The notes: generated by a model from the letters alone, not told the origin. DNA of 64,000 bases from JALEFZ01 sp039820545 (GCA_039820545.1 JBCBPW010000017.1:29022-93021); one strand, 5' to 3'. Counted from the first letter of the stretch, positions 42,132-51,034 are shown. Translations and numbers: made by a program.

Positions 42132-43508
42132 ATGAAAAAAGTATGTTTACTTATAGGCCTCCTGTCTCTCCTTCTGACAGGTTGCGATCTGATTACAGGA
42201 GGAGGAAATGCAGGGGGAGGAGGAGAAGAGCCAGATGCGCCTTCTTTTTCCTTTACGGTAGCACAAACTGCGAAATTCCCCAACCTTCCGGCACTTCAAT
42301 CTTTTATTTTAGGACAATCCGGAAGTAAATGGTTGATCTTTGGAGGACGTACCAATGGTTTCCATGGATTTGGTGACGCTTCGACCTTTCCATTCAAAAA
42401 AGCCAATAAGTTCATTTACGCTTATGATACACAGACACAGCAGTTGGACAGCCTCTCGTTGAAATCCCTCCCCAAGCAGGTAAGAGAACAGTTTGAATCC
42501 TCCAACATGCTCGGCACACAGGTAAACGGTATGCTCTATGTAGCAGGTGGATATGGAGAAATCAATGCAGGAACCCCTGACTCTGCCTTTATCACACATC
42601 CAGTCTTGACGCGTCTAAATGTTGACAATGCCATCGCAGCCATTGAAGCTCAGGATGCAGCACGCTTGGGATCAGAATTGGTTTTTATTGAGGACGAGTT
42701 TTTCCGATCTACAGGAGGCGAGCTTTTTATGCTAGAAGACGGGCGTTTCTACCTTGCGCTTGGACACAACTTCGAAGGGATCTATAATCCATCGGGTGAG
42801 GGTTTTACGCAAATTTATCTGGATACGGTCCGAACTTTTTATCTGAAAGAAGATGAAAATACTATTGCCCTTGACAAAAATTCCATCCTCTACCTTTCGG
42901 ATAATAAGCCTCCTGCCCAATCTCAGTTTCATCGAAGAGACTTGCTTGTGACGCCACACATCGAAGCGGGTGGACAGGCAGTGGGTCTTTCCATATTCGG
43001 AGGTGTCTTCACTCCTGACAAGGGAAGGCCCTACAGGAACCCAATCTATATCATGGGAGGCGTTACGCCTTCTTTTACCGTGGATAAGGATTTCACACAA
43101 CGCTCCAACATCTACAGTGCGGCCAATGTGCGTCTCTACTCTGCCAAGGAAGATAAGATGTATACCACAGTTTTGGGTGGAATGGGTGATACGACGGTTG
43201 CTTACAATGACGATTTTACGCGATTGGTCACGACCTTGATTCGGGACAATCAAGGAGGGAAAACTACTGCCTTGTACAACAAACAGCCGCTCCCAAGCTA
43301 TTTGGGATCTGAAGCGATCTTCATCCCATCAGGCGGTGTGACCATGTTTCGTGACAACTACGGCGTGATCGATTTTGATGCCCTTCCTGAAGGAAAGATC
43401 CTTTTAGGGTACATGTATGGGGGTATTTTGTCAGAAGGTCCCAAGTGGAGCAAGGATAACCCCACTGTTCCTACAAATGCTGTATATGAGGTAAGTATTA
43501 CAAAGTAA
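42132..43508 (+). CDS. Propeller-like lipoprotein of unknown function
   Basis: A 458-residue lipoprotein: MKKVCLLIGLLSLLLTGC with lipidated Cys18, then a glycine-rich spacer (GGGNAGGGGEE). The mature part has repeated GG-containing strands typical of kelch-like propellers (WLIFGGRTNGFHGFG, GMLYVAGGYGEINAG, GLSIFGGVFTPD, PIYIMGGVTPSF, MYTTVLGGMGDT), spaced about 60 residues apart. It should sit on the inner face or surface of the outer membrane. No catalytic motif was recognised. Followed by an intrinsic terminator, so monocistronic. Confidence 0.7.
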   Translation: MKKVCLLIGLLSLLLTGCDLITGGGNAGGGGEEPDAPSFSFTVAQTAKFPNLPALQSFILGQSGSKWLIFGGRTNGFHGFGDASTFPFKKANKFIYAYDTQTQQLDSLSLKSLPKQVREQFESSNMLGTQVNGMLYVAGGYGEINAGTPDSAFITHPVLTRLNVDNAIAAIEAQDAARLGSELVFIEDEFFRSTGGELFMLEDGRFYLALGHNFEGIYNPSGEGFTQIYLDTVRTFYLKEDENTIALDKNSILYLSDNKPPAQSQFHRRDLLVTPHIEAGGQAVGLSIFGGVFTPDKGRPYRNPIYIMGGVTPSFTVDKDFTQRSNIYSAANVRLYSAKEDKMYTTVLGGMGDTTVAYNDDFTRLVTTLIRDNQGGKTTALYNKQPLPSYLGSEAIFIPSGGVTMFRDNYGVIDFDALPEGKILLGYMYGGILSEGPKWSKDNPTVPTNAVYEVSITK

Positions 43509-43534
43509 TAGAGATCATTTCTAGAATTAATAAT

Positions 43535-43572
43535 AGGCAATGGGCTAATGGGTCGATTGCCTTTTTATTTTT
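43535..43572 (+). terminator. Intrinsic terminator of the propeller lipoprotein gene
   Basis: AGGCAAT (43535-43541) pairs with ATTGCCT (43556-43562) around a 14-base loop, followed by TTTTATTTTT. It starts 27 bp past the stop codon. Confidence 0.8.
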
Positions 43573-43686
43573 AGAAAAAGGAAAATAAATGGTAATTTTC
43601 TAATATGTAATCAATCAGAAGGTTAAGGAAGCAAGCTGTGCGTCCACAACCCATGATCTACTTGTGACTACAACTACATTAGACGA

Positions 43687-45240
43687 ATGAAAAAACCTCG
43701 CTTAAGTTTCTGGGAAATCTGGAACATGAGCTTCGGCTTTTTGGGAATCCAGTTTGGTTTTGGCCTTCAGAATGCCAATACCAGCCGTATTTTTGAGACA
43801 TTGGGTGCCGAAGTGGAAGAAATTCCGATCCTTTGGATTGCAGCCCCTTTGACAGGGTTAATCATACAGCCCATCATCGGATACTTTAGTGATCGTACTT
43901 GGCATCCTCGCTGGGGAAGGCGCAGACCTTACTTTATGATAGGTGCGATTTTGGCCTCTCTTGCTTTGTGCTTCATGCCCAACTCCCCTGCCCTGTGGGT
44001 CGCTGCGGGCATGCTTTGGATCATGGATGCCTCGATCAACATCTCAATGGAGCCCTTCCGTGCCTTCGTAGGAGACAACCTTCCTTCTGAGCAACGTACC
44101 CTGGGTTTTGCTACACAAAGTTTTTTCATCGGCCTCGGAGCTGTCGTCGCTTCTGCCCTCCCCTGGATGATGACCAACTGGTTTGCCATAGACAATACAG
44201 CACCCGAAGGAGAAATCTCTGACGCAGTCAAACTTTCCTTCTACTTGGGAGGGGCTGTATTTTTAATCTCTGTCATGTGGACGGTCTTTAACTCAAAAGA
44301 ATATTCTCCTGAAGAATTGAAAGCCTTCGGCGGTCATGAAGAAGAGGAGCACGAAGACTGGTCCGAGGAAAAATTGCAACGTGAGCCGAGACGACAAATG
44401 ATCTTTGGAGGTGCTTTTGTGGCTGTTTCGGCTGTGAGTATCTATTTATTTGTCCTCAATGAACTTCCCAAAGAGCTGTATATCCTCGCAGGGATGTTGG
44501 GGTTTGTAGGGGTTCTCTGGCTACTCTCAGCGGGTATGGCGCAGGCGGACAACTACAAAAACGGCTTTGTCACCATCATGACCGACCTGCTCAACATGCC
44601 CAAAACCATGTCACAGTTGGCTTTGGTGCAGTTTTTCTCTTGGTTTGCCCTCTTCTCCATGTGGATCTATACGACTTCAGCTGTCACTAGTCATATCTTT
44701 GGTACAACTGATACTACCTCCGAGCTTTACAATGAAGGAGCAGATCTTGTCGGTTTGGCTTTTGCGGTGTACAATGGCGTGGCGGCTGTCGTGGCCTTCG
44801 GTCTTCCCTGGCTTGCCAAGGTCACCAACCGAAAAATTACGCATATGATCTGCCTGATCGTAGGGGGGCTAGGACTTACTTCGATATTTTTTCTACAAAA
44901 TCCAGACCTGATTCTACTTTCTATGGTGGGTGTTGGGATCGCCTGGGCCAGTATCCTCTCTATGCCCTACGCCATGCTTGCAGGTTCTCTTCCCGCGAGT
45001 AAAATGGGTTATTACATGGGCGTGTTCAACTTCTTTATCGTGATTCCCCAATTGGTGGCAGCTACCATATTGGGATTCATCATCGGACAGTTTTTTGCTG
45101 GAGAAGCCATCTATGCTTTGTTGGTAGGAGGTATTTCTATGGTACTCGCAGGTATCTTGACACTGGTCGTGACGGATCAGGATGATGAATCGAATGCAGA
45201 AAATGTGAGCTTGTCTGAGGAAGTAAATGCAGTGAAATAA
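43687..45240 (+). CDS. MFS transporter, SLC45/sucrose-maltose-like
   Basis: A 517-residue polytopic protein with about 12 helices. FWEIWNMSFGFLGIQFGFGL followed by QNANTSRIFETLGAEVEEIP, PLTGLIIQPIIGYFSDRTWH and RWGRRRPYFMIGAILASLAL are typical of the GPH-like/SLC45 (sucrose-maltose) branch of MFS carriers found in Bacteroidota sugar-use loci. An acidic cytoplasmic loop (GGHEEEEHEDWSEEK, near 217-231) separates the halves. No glycoside hydrolase, regulator or SusCD pair is adjacent, and the GH15 gene is 10 kb away. The substrate is inferred only. Confidence 0.82.
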   Translation: MKKPRLSFWEIWNMSFGFLGIQFGFGLQNANTSRIFETLGAEVEEIPILWIAAPLTGLIIQPIIGYFSDRTWHPRWGRRRPYFMIGAILASLALCFMPNSPALWVAAGMLWIMDASINISMEPFRAFVGDNLPSEQRTLGFATQSFFIGLGAVVASALPWMMTNWFAIDNTAPEGEISDAVKLSFYLGGAVFLISVMWTVFNSKEYSPEELKAFGGHEEEEHEDWSEEKLQREPRRQMIFGGAFVAVSAVSIYLFVLNELPKELYILAGMLGFVGVLWLLSAGMAQADNYKNGFVTIMTDLLNMPKTMSQLALVQFFSWFALFSMWIYTTSAVTSHIFGTTDTTSELYNEGADLVGLAFAVYNGVAAVVAFGLPWLAKVTNRKITHMICLIVGGLGLTSIFFLQNPDLILLSMVGVGIAWASILSMPYAMLAGSLPASKMGYYMGVFNFFIVIPQLVAATILGFIIGQFFAGEAIYALLVGGISMVLAGILTLVVTDQDDESNAENVSLSEEVNAVK

Positions 45241-45306
45241 TTGGGAAAAGTCTTTTCTGCAAAAGGTTGCGAGGAGATGAGGCTGTATTTCTCCACATAA
45301 TATAAG

Positions 45307-45347
45307 GATTCACACAGATTGAGCATGAGCGTCAATCTGTGTGAATC
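45307..45347. repeat. 16-bp perfect inverted repeat
   Basis: Arms 45307-45322 and 45332-45347 (GATTCACACAGATTGA and its exact complement) enclose a 9-base loop. They lie between the MFS gene and the HEAT-like gene, 26 bp before the latter's ATG. A small GTATC/GATAC repeat follows. There is no T tract, so a regulatory or RNA-stability role is as likely as termination. Confidence 0.75.
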
Positions 45348-45372
45348 TGTATCTTGATGATACAACTAGCTT

Positions 45373-45897
45373 ATGCCAGAATCATTTGAATCCATGCTCA
45401 CAGGGGGACACCCCAATTCCCTGGGAAGGACCTTGGAAGTCGTGGACTTGATCCTTCAAGATCATCACCTGCTGGAAGATCTATATAGCTGCTACCAAAG
45501 TGAAGACGAAGTAGTCCGACTCCGCACCTCCAATGCGATGAAACGCATCTGCAAAGTTCATCCTGAATGGATCGCTCCCTTTCTGCCACGCTTACTGAAG
45601 GAGTTGACACAACTCGATCAGGCCTCTGCCCAATGGACACTGGCCCAGCTATTTGCTATGCTCGAGGGCTACATGACAGAAGATCAGTGGGCTGCCGCTA
45701 GAGATCATATGAAGCACAACTTAGCGCACCATACGGACTGGATCGTCCTCAATACGACGATGGAGGTCCTATTCGATTGGTCGAAGAAAGATCCACCGCT
45801 CCGCGAATGGCTCCCCTCGCAGCTAGAACGTCATGTCAATGATAGTAGAAAGTCGGTTTCCAAACGCGCCACAAAATACCTGAATAAGGTAGATTAG
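45373..45897 (+). CDS. HEAT-like helical repeat protein
   Basis: A 174-residue protein predicted to be all alpha-helical, with repeats of paired helices (EVVRLRTSNAMKRICKVHPE, WIAPFLPRLLKELTQLDQAS, DWIVLNTTMEVLFDWSKKDP, then KSVSKRATKYLNKV). This resembles HEAT/ARM repeats such as those of DNA-alkylation-repair-like scaffolds. No catalytic residues or signal peptide. Function not recognised. It is preceded by a strong inverted repeat. Confidence 0.65.
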   Translation: MPESFESMLTGGHPNSLGRTLEVVDLILQDHHLLEDLYSCYQSEDEVVRLRTSNAMKRICKVHPEWIAPFLPRLLKELTQLDQASAQWTLAQLFAMLEGYMTEDQWAAARDHMKHNLAHHTDWIVLNTTMEVLFDWSKKDPPLREWLPSQLERHVNDSRKSVSKRATKYLNKVD

Positions 45898-46081
45898 ATA
45901 AAGGGAGAAAACGATCGCAGTCGAAGGAGATAATGAAAATAAATCTGTGAGTATACTACGTCCCTTATGAATGAATACAGAAACTTCCCCATCCACTATT
46001 TTTTGATTCAAAATTTCTCTCTTCTTTTATCCACACCACAATCTCTCCTATATTTGAATTGACTAACAGAAAAAAGCCCTT

Positions 46082-47104
46082 ATGACAGCTCCCTCTCGTG
46101 TTCTTGTAACAGGCATCACAGGATTTATTGGTTCTCACGTAGCCATACAGCTACTCGAAAAAGGCTACGAGGTAGTCGGAACCCTGCGCAACCCCAACCG
46201 CATAGACTCCATTCAGGAAGCCATCGCCAAGCATACCCAACATACGAATCGACTTTCCTTTGTCCAAGCCGAACTCATGGATGCTGAAAGCTGGAAGCAG
46301 GCGATGAAGGGCATCGAGTATGTCATACATGTCGCTTCGCCTATTTCGACCACAACCCCCAAGGACGAGAATGAGATGATTATTCCTGCGAGGGAAGGAA
46401 CGCTCAATGTCTTACGAGCAGCTACAGAAGCAGGGGTAAAGCGGGTGGTCATCACCTCATCGGTCGCTGCGATTAGTTACAATGACGCCAGAGGAAGCAA
46501 CGCGAAATTTACAGAGGAGGACTGGACAGATATTGCCAATCCTTCTGTCAATGCATACATCAAGAGTAAGACGCTGGCCGAACGTGCAGCTTGGGACTTT
46601 GTGCGCCAGCAGGCAGGTGCTCCCGAACTCGCGACGGTCAATCCTAGTCTGGTGCTCGGTCCTGTGCTAGAAAAAGATTTTGGAAGTTCCGCAGTTCTTG
46701 TCAAAAGGCTGCTAGATGGCAGTTTTCCTGCCCTTCCCAAACTGGGCTTTCCTGTCGTAGATGTACGCTCAGTCGCAGATCTGCACTTACTGGCTATGGA
46801 AAAAGAAGAGGCAGCAGGCGAACGATTCATTGCAGGAGGCGAGTTCATGTGGATGGAAGAAATAGCTCAGATCCTCAAAGAGGCCTATCCCGACCGCAAG
46901 GTGCCTACAGGGAAATTACCCAACTTCCTGTTTCGATTGATGTCCCTATTTGATGCACAAACGAGGAGCGTCCTAGGCGAACTCAATACTCCACGACCTG
47001 TAGATATCAGCAAAGCCCAAAACTTATTGGGATGGAAACCCATTAGTGAAAAGGAGGCCATCGTCGCTACAGCAGAGAGTTTGATGAAATATGGGATTAT
47101 TTAG
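46082..47104 (+). CDS. Extended SDR, dihydroflavonol-4-reductase-like
   Basis: A 340-residue NAD(P)-dependent reductase of the extended SDR superfamily. The cofactor motif is GITGFIG near residue 11, then EYVIHVASPISTTTPKDENE, VVITSSVAAISY and the catalytic YIKSKTLAERAAWDF (Tyr and Lys). PSLVLGPVLEKDFGSS matches the dihydroflavonol reductase/cinnamoyl-CoA reductase-like subgroup. Bacterial members reduce aldehydes or ketones of unknown identity. Single gene, no pathway neighbours. The following lipoprotein gene starts 71 bp later. Confidence 0.88.
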   Translation: MTAPSRVLVTGITGFIGSHVAIQLLEKGYEVVGTLRNPNRIDSIQEAIAKHTQHTNRLSFVQAELMDAESWKQAMKGIEYVIHVASPISTTTPKDENEMIIPAREGTLNVLRAATEAGVKRVVITSSVAAISYNDARGSNAKFTEEDWTDIANPSVNAYIKSKTLAERAAWDFVRQQAGAPELATVNPSLVLGPVLEKDFGSSAVLVKRLLDGSFPALPKLGFPVVDVRSVADLHLLAMEKEEAAGERFIAGGEFMWMEEIAQILKEAYPDRKVPTGKLPNFLFRLMSLFDAQTRSVLGELNTPRPVDISKAQNLLGWKPISEKEAIVATAESLMKYGII

Positions 47105-47175
47105 ACCATATTTGAAACCGAAGGGGAAGTATATATTTCAAACTTCTCCTACTTTTTGGCCTCTTTATACATGAC

Positions 47176-48135
47176 ATGAAATACATAAAAAAGCTCTCAT
47201 TTATCTCACTGGGTTTATGTCTTCTTTTTGCCTGTCAAAAAAAACCAAAGAAAGATCCCTTCCAGGAACTGGTGAGACTGACCCAAAGTCGCCAGTTCAA
47301 GAATATTCCTCCTGAGCTCCTCAAAAAGTATGCATCTTGGGAAGATAGAAGCAATCCTGAGCTTGGTATTCAACATTCGATAGAAAAGCTGATCCATATC
47401 AATGATCAAACCCTTGCTATAGTGGAGAAGATCATTCGTCCCAATGGATCTGTCAAAAATAGCTGGACCTTCTCTTCCTCCCGTACGTTCATAGATGAAA
47501 TCACGATGGATCGTCGCTGGGTCAAGAATAAGCGTTTGCCTCAAGCCACTTCCATCAGTACTTTCGTCAAACCTACAGAATTTCAGATTGCCTTATATAG
47601 AGACATCATCCTCGATACAGGGATGGTCTATGAAAGCTTTACCCAAAACCGTCCCTTCGACTCAACCTTTAAAAGAGCACAGTACCTCCAACCTCAGACC
47701 TATAAAGAAAATTTTTCCTATCGTTCGGATGGCTCCATCCAAACGGTTTTCACCAAAGATACAGTCAAGACGCAGGTTCCATATTATTTACCCAAGAGAA
47801 GAATCGTTGAGGACATACAACACTGGACGAGCTATCCCAATAGGGATTCTATCATGGATGAAGGTGCCTACTTTTTCGAGATGTATTGTCAATCTTGCCA
47901 TGCGCTAGATGGGAATGAGGAAGCATCTTCTCTGCAATTGGCTCTCTCAAATTATACAGGAGAAGAAGATTTTCTCTATGATTGGATACGTAACCCCTGG
48001 TGGCTCACGGAAATAGGAGAACGACGCGCGTTGCAGCTCTATTTTGAAAATGGCCTTCAAACACATCCCAGTTATGCCAGTCTCTCCCTCGAAAATGTGA
48101 CGATGCTCCTTCTTTATCTGAAGTTTGATCAGTAG
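47176..48135 (+). CDS. Lipoprotein with C-terminal cytochrome-c domain
   Basis: A 319-residue protein with a lipoprotein signal (LLFACQKK, Cys20). Residues 30-220 are of unknown type. A c-type heme domain occupies about 225-319: GAYFFEMYCQSCHALDG holds Cys238, Cys241 and His242, and the final helix (LSLENVTMLLLYLK) matches the end of class I cytochromes c. The usual axial Met before that helix is absent. Instead GLQTHPSYASLS places His297 where the pattern has MP(A/S)(F/Y). Probably attached to the periplasmic face of a membrane. The partner is unknown. Confidence 0.7.
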   Translation: MKYIKKLSFISLGLCLLFACQKKPKKDPFQELVRLTQSRQFKNIPPELLKKYASWEDRSNPELGIQHSIEKLIHINDQTLAIVEKIIRPNGSVKNSWTFSSSRTFIDEITMDRRWVKNKRLPQATSISTFVKPTEFQIALYRDIILDTGMVYESFTQNRPFDSTFKRAQYLQPQTYKENFSYRSDGSIQTVFTKDTVKTQVPYYLPKRRIVEDIQHWTSYPNRDSIMDEGAYFFEMYCQSCHALDGNEEASSLQLALSNYTGEEDFLYDWIRNPWWLTEIGERRALQLYFENGLQTHPSYASLSLENVTMLLLYLKFDQ

Positions 48136-48211
48136 ATCATCTCAATACTTTTGCTCTTTTACGAGCATTACTACTCCGTAACAAAAGTCTCTTAATATTA
48201 AACCATCGCCT

Positions 48212-48251
48212 TCAGCGGGAGTTCTTTTTAGGGAAAAAGAACTCCCGCTGA
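48212..48251. repeat. 18-bp perfect inverted repeat with 4-base loop
   Basis: Arms 48212-48229 and 48234-48251 are exact reverse complements (starting TCAGCGGGAGTTC), with loop AGGG. It lies 77 bp past the cytochrome-c lipoprotein stop. The arms end in T5/A5 at the loop, so it is not a textbook terminator. A REP-like repeat or RNA structure is possible. Confidence 0.85.
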
Positions 48252-48256
48252 TGAAT

Positions 48257-48286
48257 CTCGGGATGGAATTTAAGCCCAATCCCGAG
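48257..48286. repeat. Second inverted repeat
   Basis: CTCGGGAT (48257-48264) and ATCCCGAG (48279-48286) enclose 14 bases, only 5 bp after the 18-bp hairpin. A further CTCGGG at 48295 could pair alternatively with the CCCGAG arm, giving two exclusive folds. Confidence 0.65.
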
Positions 48287-48543
48287 CGTATAAACTCGGG
48301 ACCCCTATCTCCAAATTCCAAACCCAACGCCCCCCCAGATTACCTGTTACTAAGCTCGAAAGTTATAGTATAAAACTTTTATTACACGTTGTAATTATAA
48401 GTATTCCATATAAATTTTTATGAATAGGCTTTCCGTAGACGATATCACAGATATTCTTTTGTATCTATAGCAGTAAGAAATTATCCAAAATAAAATCTGG
48501 TATCTAAAAAGTATTTCTTCTCCTCATCCGTCTACCCTCATGA

Positions 48544-49113
48544 ATGACAAGCTCCCTTCATACTACTGAGTCCACAGACCCCTCGCAACTCGTTGCCATC
48601 TACCAGGACGAACTCATGTCTTTTGTGCAATCCCGTGTAGGGAGTGCCGAAGATGCAGCAGATCTCCTGCAAGATGTTTGGGTACAACTCAGCCAAAATC
48701 AGCAAGCCCTCAAAAATCCTCGTGCTTGGCTCTATCGTGTCACGCGCAACAAAATCATTGACCTCTACCGAAAGAAGTCCCCCATCCTACTCGAAGATTA
48801 TCTCTATGATGAGGCAGAAGGGGAAATGGGAGAATATGTGCAAGACCTACTCTATGAGTCTTCGGATTCTCCTGAGTTGGCATACCTGCAAGAGGAGTTT
48901 TGGGTGGCGCTATACAATGCATTGAATGAAATGCCGCCCAAGCAGCGCGAAGTCTATGTCAAAAATGAGTTGGAGGGACTGACGCTTCAGCAAATTGCAG
49001 ATCAAGAGGAAGAAAAACTGAAAACCATTCTTTCGAGGAAACGATACGCGATGCTGTTTCTCCGTGGACGAATGGTAGATCTGTTTGAAGAATTTGTAGG
49101 AGGAGTAGATTAA
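48544..49113 (+). CDS. ECF-type RNA polymerase sigma factor
   Basis: A 189-residue sigma-70 family ECF factor. Region 2 includes AIYQDELMSFVQSRVGSAED, AADLLQDVWVQLSQN and LYRVTRNKIIDLYRKKSP. Region 4 includes ALNEMPPKQREVYVKNELEG followed by LTLQQIADQEEEKLKTILSR. No anti-sigma factor gene is adjacent. The gene 139 bp downstream encodes a small heat-shock protein, which could be part of its regulon. The long acidic linker between regions (LYDEAEGEMGEYVQDLLYES) is consistent with ECF factors. Confidence 0.92.
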   Translation: MTSSLHTTESTDPSQLVAIYQDELMSFVQSRVGSAEDAADLLQDVWVQLSQNQQALKNPRAWLYRVTRNKIIDLYRKKSPILLEDYLYDEAEGEMGEYVQDLLYESSDSPELAYLQEEFWVALYNALNEMPPKQREVYVKNELEGLTLQQIADQEEEKLKTILSRKRYAMLFLRGRMVDLFEEFVGGVD

Positions 49114-49252
49114 GGAAAAAAAATCAAAATATTTTAAAGTAAAGATTCTCCCTTCCCGTCTACTACTCTGAAAGCAACAAAGAAGCACATAACACTTGCA
49201 AGGTTAAACTTCTCGTTTTTGAAATCTCAACACTAAAAAAATACAGTAGCAT

Positions 49253-49666
49253 ATGTTTGGTAAATGGAAAAATATGGGAAATTGGCAAGATTGGGAAGAT
49301 CGTGGACGCAGAGCATCACGCAACTGGGGCTGGCGCCGACCCAAATACAATATCCCTGTCAACATCATCGAAAATGAGCATGAGTACATCGTACACGTAC
49401 ATGCCGTTACCTTCCCTAAGGAAGACATCAAAGTAACCGTCACGGACGACATGCTCTACATCACAGGGACACGCAATCCAGAGGATCTGCATCCCAACTT
49501 CCTCCTACAGGAGTATCCCATCAAGTCATTCGAGCGCTCATTTGAGCTGAGCCACCGTGTGGACAAGGAAGCGATTCAAGCGAAGTATGACAATGGCGTC
49601 CTTACAGTGGTTGTAGGAAAGACACAGGAAGCACGCTCACCTGAGCAAGAAGTGCATGTAGAGTAA
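49253..49666 (+). CDS. Small heat-shock protein, Hsp20/alpha-crystallin family
   Basis: A 137-residue protein. After a short, Trp- and Arg-rich N-terminal arm (KWKNMGNWQDWEDRGRRASR) comes an alpha-crystallin domain (about 32-122): YNIPVNIIENEHEYIVHVHA, FPKEDIKVTVTDDMLYITGT, YPIKSFERSFELSHRVDKEA and AKYDNGVLTVVV, the usual Hsp20 strand and A-x-(Y)-x-NGVL signature. The C-terminal tail is short and lacks a clear IxI motif. ATP-independent holdase. The ECF sigma gene upstream may control it. Confidence 0.92.
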   Translation: MFGKWKNMGNWQDWEDRGRRASRNWGWRRPKYNIPVNIIENEHEYIVHVHAVTFPKEDIKVTVTDDMLYITGTRNPEDLHPNFLLQEYPIKSFERSFELSHRVDKEAIQAKYDNGVLTVVVGKTQEARSPEQEVHVE

Positions 49667-49810
49667 AATAGATAAAGAGTAAAGAGGGCGAAAATAACAT
49701 AGTCCAGATCAGTCTAGGCTTACACAAATAGATTTTTTGTATCACGTTGCGCTCCTCTCTCGACATATATTCACTGGGAAAAGGGGAAAGGATCTTCGGG
49801 TTCTTTTCCC

Positions 49811-51034
49811 TTATTTTTGTTGCAGAAGCCACGTCTTGGCCGCCTCAAAACAAACTTCATTGTCTTTCAGGATATAAGCAGGACGAAAATCCTCTCGGGG
49901 TGTCCCATCTATGTGGTAGAGACGGGTGATGGGAATTTGGAAGCCGATCTTCGAATGCTTGAGCTTGTAGTCGTCTATAGCACCCAAAAGCCCAGCCATC
50001 CGCGTCCCAAATATCGTTGCACGCGCCATCCCATCCATTCCAATCACCATGGCTTCGCCTATGCTCCCTGTCCACTGATTGCATAGCAGGGCAACCTTGC
50101 CTGTAAAGGTGTTTCCCCTAGGCATCACATACTCAATCCACAAAGCAGGCACATCGGTATCACGCTCATCATCTGTAAATCGGTATCGTTGATAAGGTAA
50201 CTCCTCGGAGATAAACCGCCCCATGATCCCTTTGGCGACGGTATTTGTGCCTCCACTGGGCACATCACGCAGGTCTAATATGAGTTTGTCTACCCCTTTG
50301 GCCATCATATCATCTAGCACCTGATCAAACGCGGCGATCGTTTCCTTGTCTCCCAAAGAATTGTGTAATCGAATCACCCCTAGCGATGGTTCCAATATTC
50401 GGGAGGATAATTTTCCCTCTTTAGCGTCTGTGGTGTATTCATCTGGGAAGAAATCTTGCTGCCCATCAGAGGTTTTTACGGTAATTTTACGCGTCTCATT
50501 GCGTTTCCCTGCCAAAAGGACATTTGCGGCATATCGCCAGACTTCTGTGTTAGGCTTCTCTACAGAGCGCGGCAAAAACACTTGGGCCGCTTCCTTCACG
50601 GGTACATCATTGAAGGCAATCACACGCATTCCGACAGTCAGTCCTGCCTTTTCCGCCTTTCCTCCCCCATAAATTCCTTCAATGATGAAATCATTTCCCT
50701 TTTTTTCTACCCAGACGTCTGCACCTGAAGGAATCAAACGAGGAGAAGCAGGGGTATTTGTATTCAGACTGACATGGCCATTGTATAGCTCGTGAATCAT
50801 AGACTCTAGCAGCGTCACAAACTGCTTTCGAGTCTGGACTGTGTCTAGCTGTTGTTGATACCCTTCTTTGGCTTGGTCCCAGCGGGTCTGCTGGATATGG
50901 AAATAGGCAAAATGATCGTTGACCTCCTTCCAAAATTGTTCGAAGTCTTCCTTGTATTGTTCGTGGGTAAGGGATTGGGCTTTTGTCACAGAGAAAGATA
51001 AACAAAAGACCCAGAAGAAGATCAAAAGGCGCAT
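49811..51034 (-). CDS. Secreted S41-family (tail-specific-like) protease
   Basis: A 407-residue protein with a signal peptide (MRLLIFFWVFCLSFSVTKAQ). An N-terminal helical region is followed by a PDZ-like segment (GGGKAEKAGLTVGMRVIAFND, about 124-145) and a C-terminal protease domain with SLGVIRLHNSLGDK, LDLRDVPSGGTN and WTGSIGEAMVIGMDGM. The last places the nucleophile at Ser324. The lysine of the classic Ser-Lys dyad is not obvious four turns later (RATIFGTRMAGLLG), so the enzyme may be of the S41 subgroup that uses another arrangement, as in tricorn-like proteins. Periplasmic or surface role. Single gene, divergent from the DUF294 gene. Confidence 0.85.
   Translation of the reverse strand: MRLLIFFWVFCLSFSVTKAQSLTHEQYKEDFEQFWKEVNDHFAYFHIQQTRWDQAKEGYQQQLDTVQTRKQFVTLLESMIHELYNGHVSLNTNTPASPRLIPSGADVWVEKKGNDFIIEGIYGGGKAEKAGLTVGMRVIAFNDVPVKEAAQVFLPRSVEKPNTEVWRYAANVLLAGKRNETRKITVKTSDGQQDFFPDEYTTDAKEGKLSSRILEPSLGVIRLHNSLGDKETIAAFDQVLDDMMAKGVDKLILDLRDVPSGGTNTVAKGIMGRFISEELPYQRYRFTDDERDTDVPALWIEYVMPRGNTFTGKVALLCNQWTGSIGEAMVIGMDGMARATIFGTRMAGLLGAIDDYKLKHSKIGFQIPITRLYHIDGTPREDFRPAYILKDNEVCFEAAKTWLLQQK

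Larger units (their letters stand above)
48136..48543. other. Intergenic region rich in inverted repeats
   Basis: 408 bp before the ECF sigma gene. It contains an 18-bp hairpin (48212-48251), a CTCGGGAT/ATCCCGAG repeat (48257-48286) with a third CTCGGG at 48295-48300, and a run of seven C (48330-48336). The last 180 bp are AT-rich and should contain the sigma gene promoter. No gene or tRNA was recognised. Confidence 0.65.

Noticed and set aside
42732..43253. 173-codon open frame antisense to the propeller-like lipoprotein
   Set aside because: No family resemblance; the sense frame has a lipobox and repeated propeller strands.
49811..51034. Reading the S41 protein as an inactive homologue because the dyad lysine is unclear
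   Set aside because: The serine context (WTGSIGEAMV) is intact and several S41 enzymes use alternative catalytic residues, so inactivity cannot be claimed.
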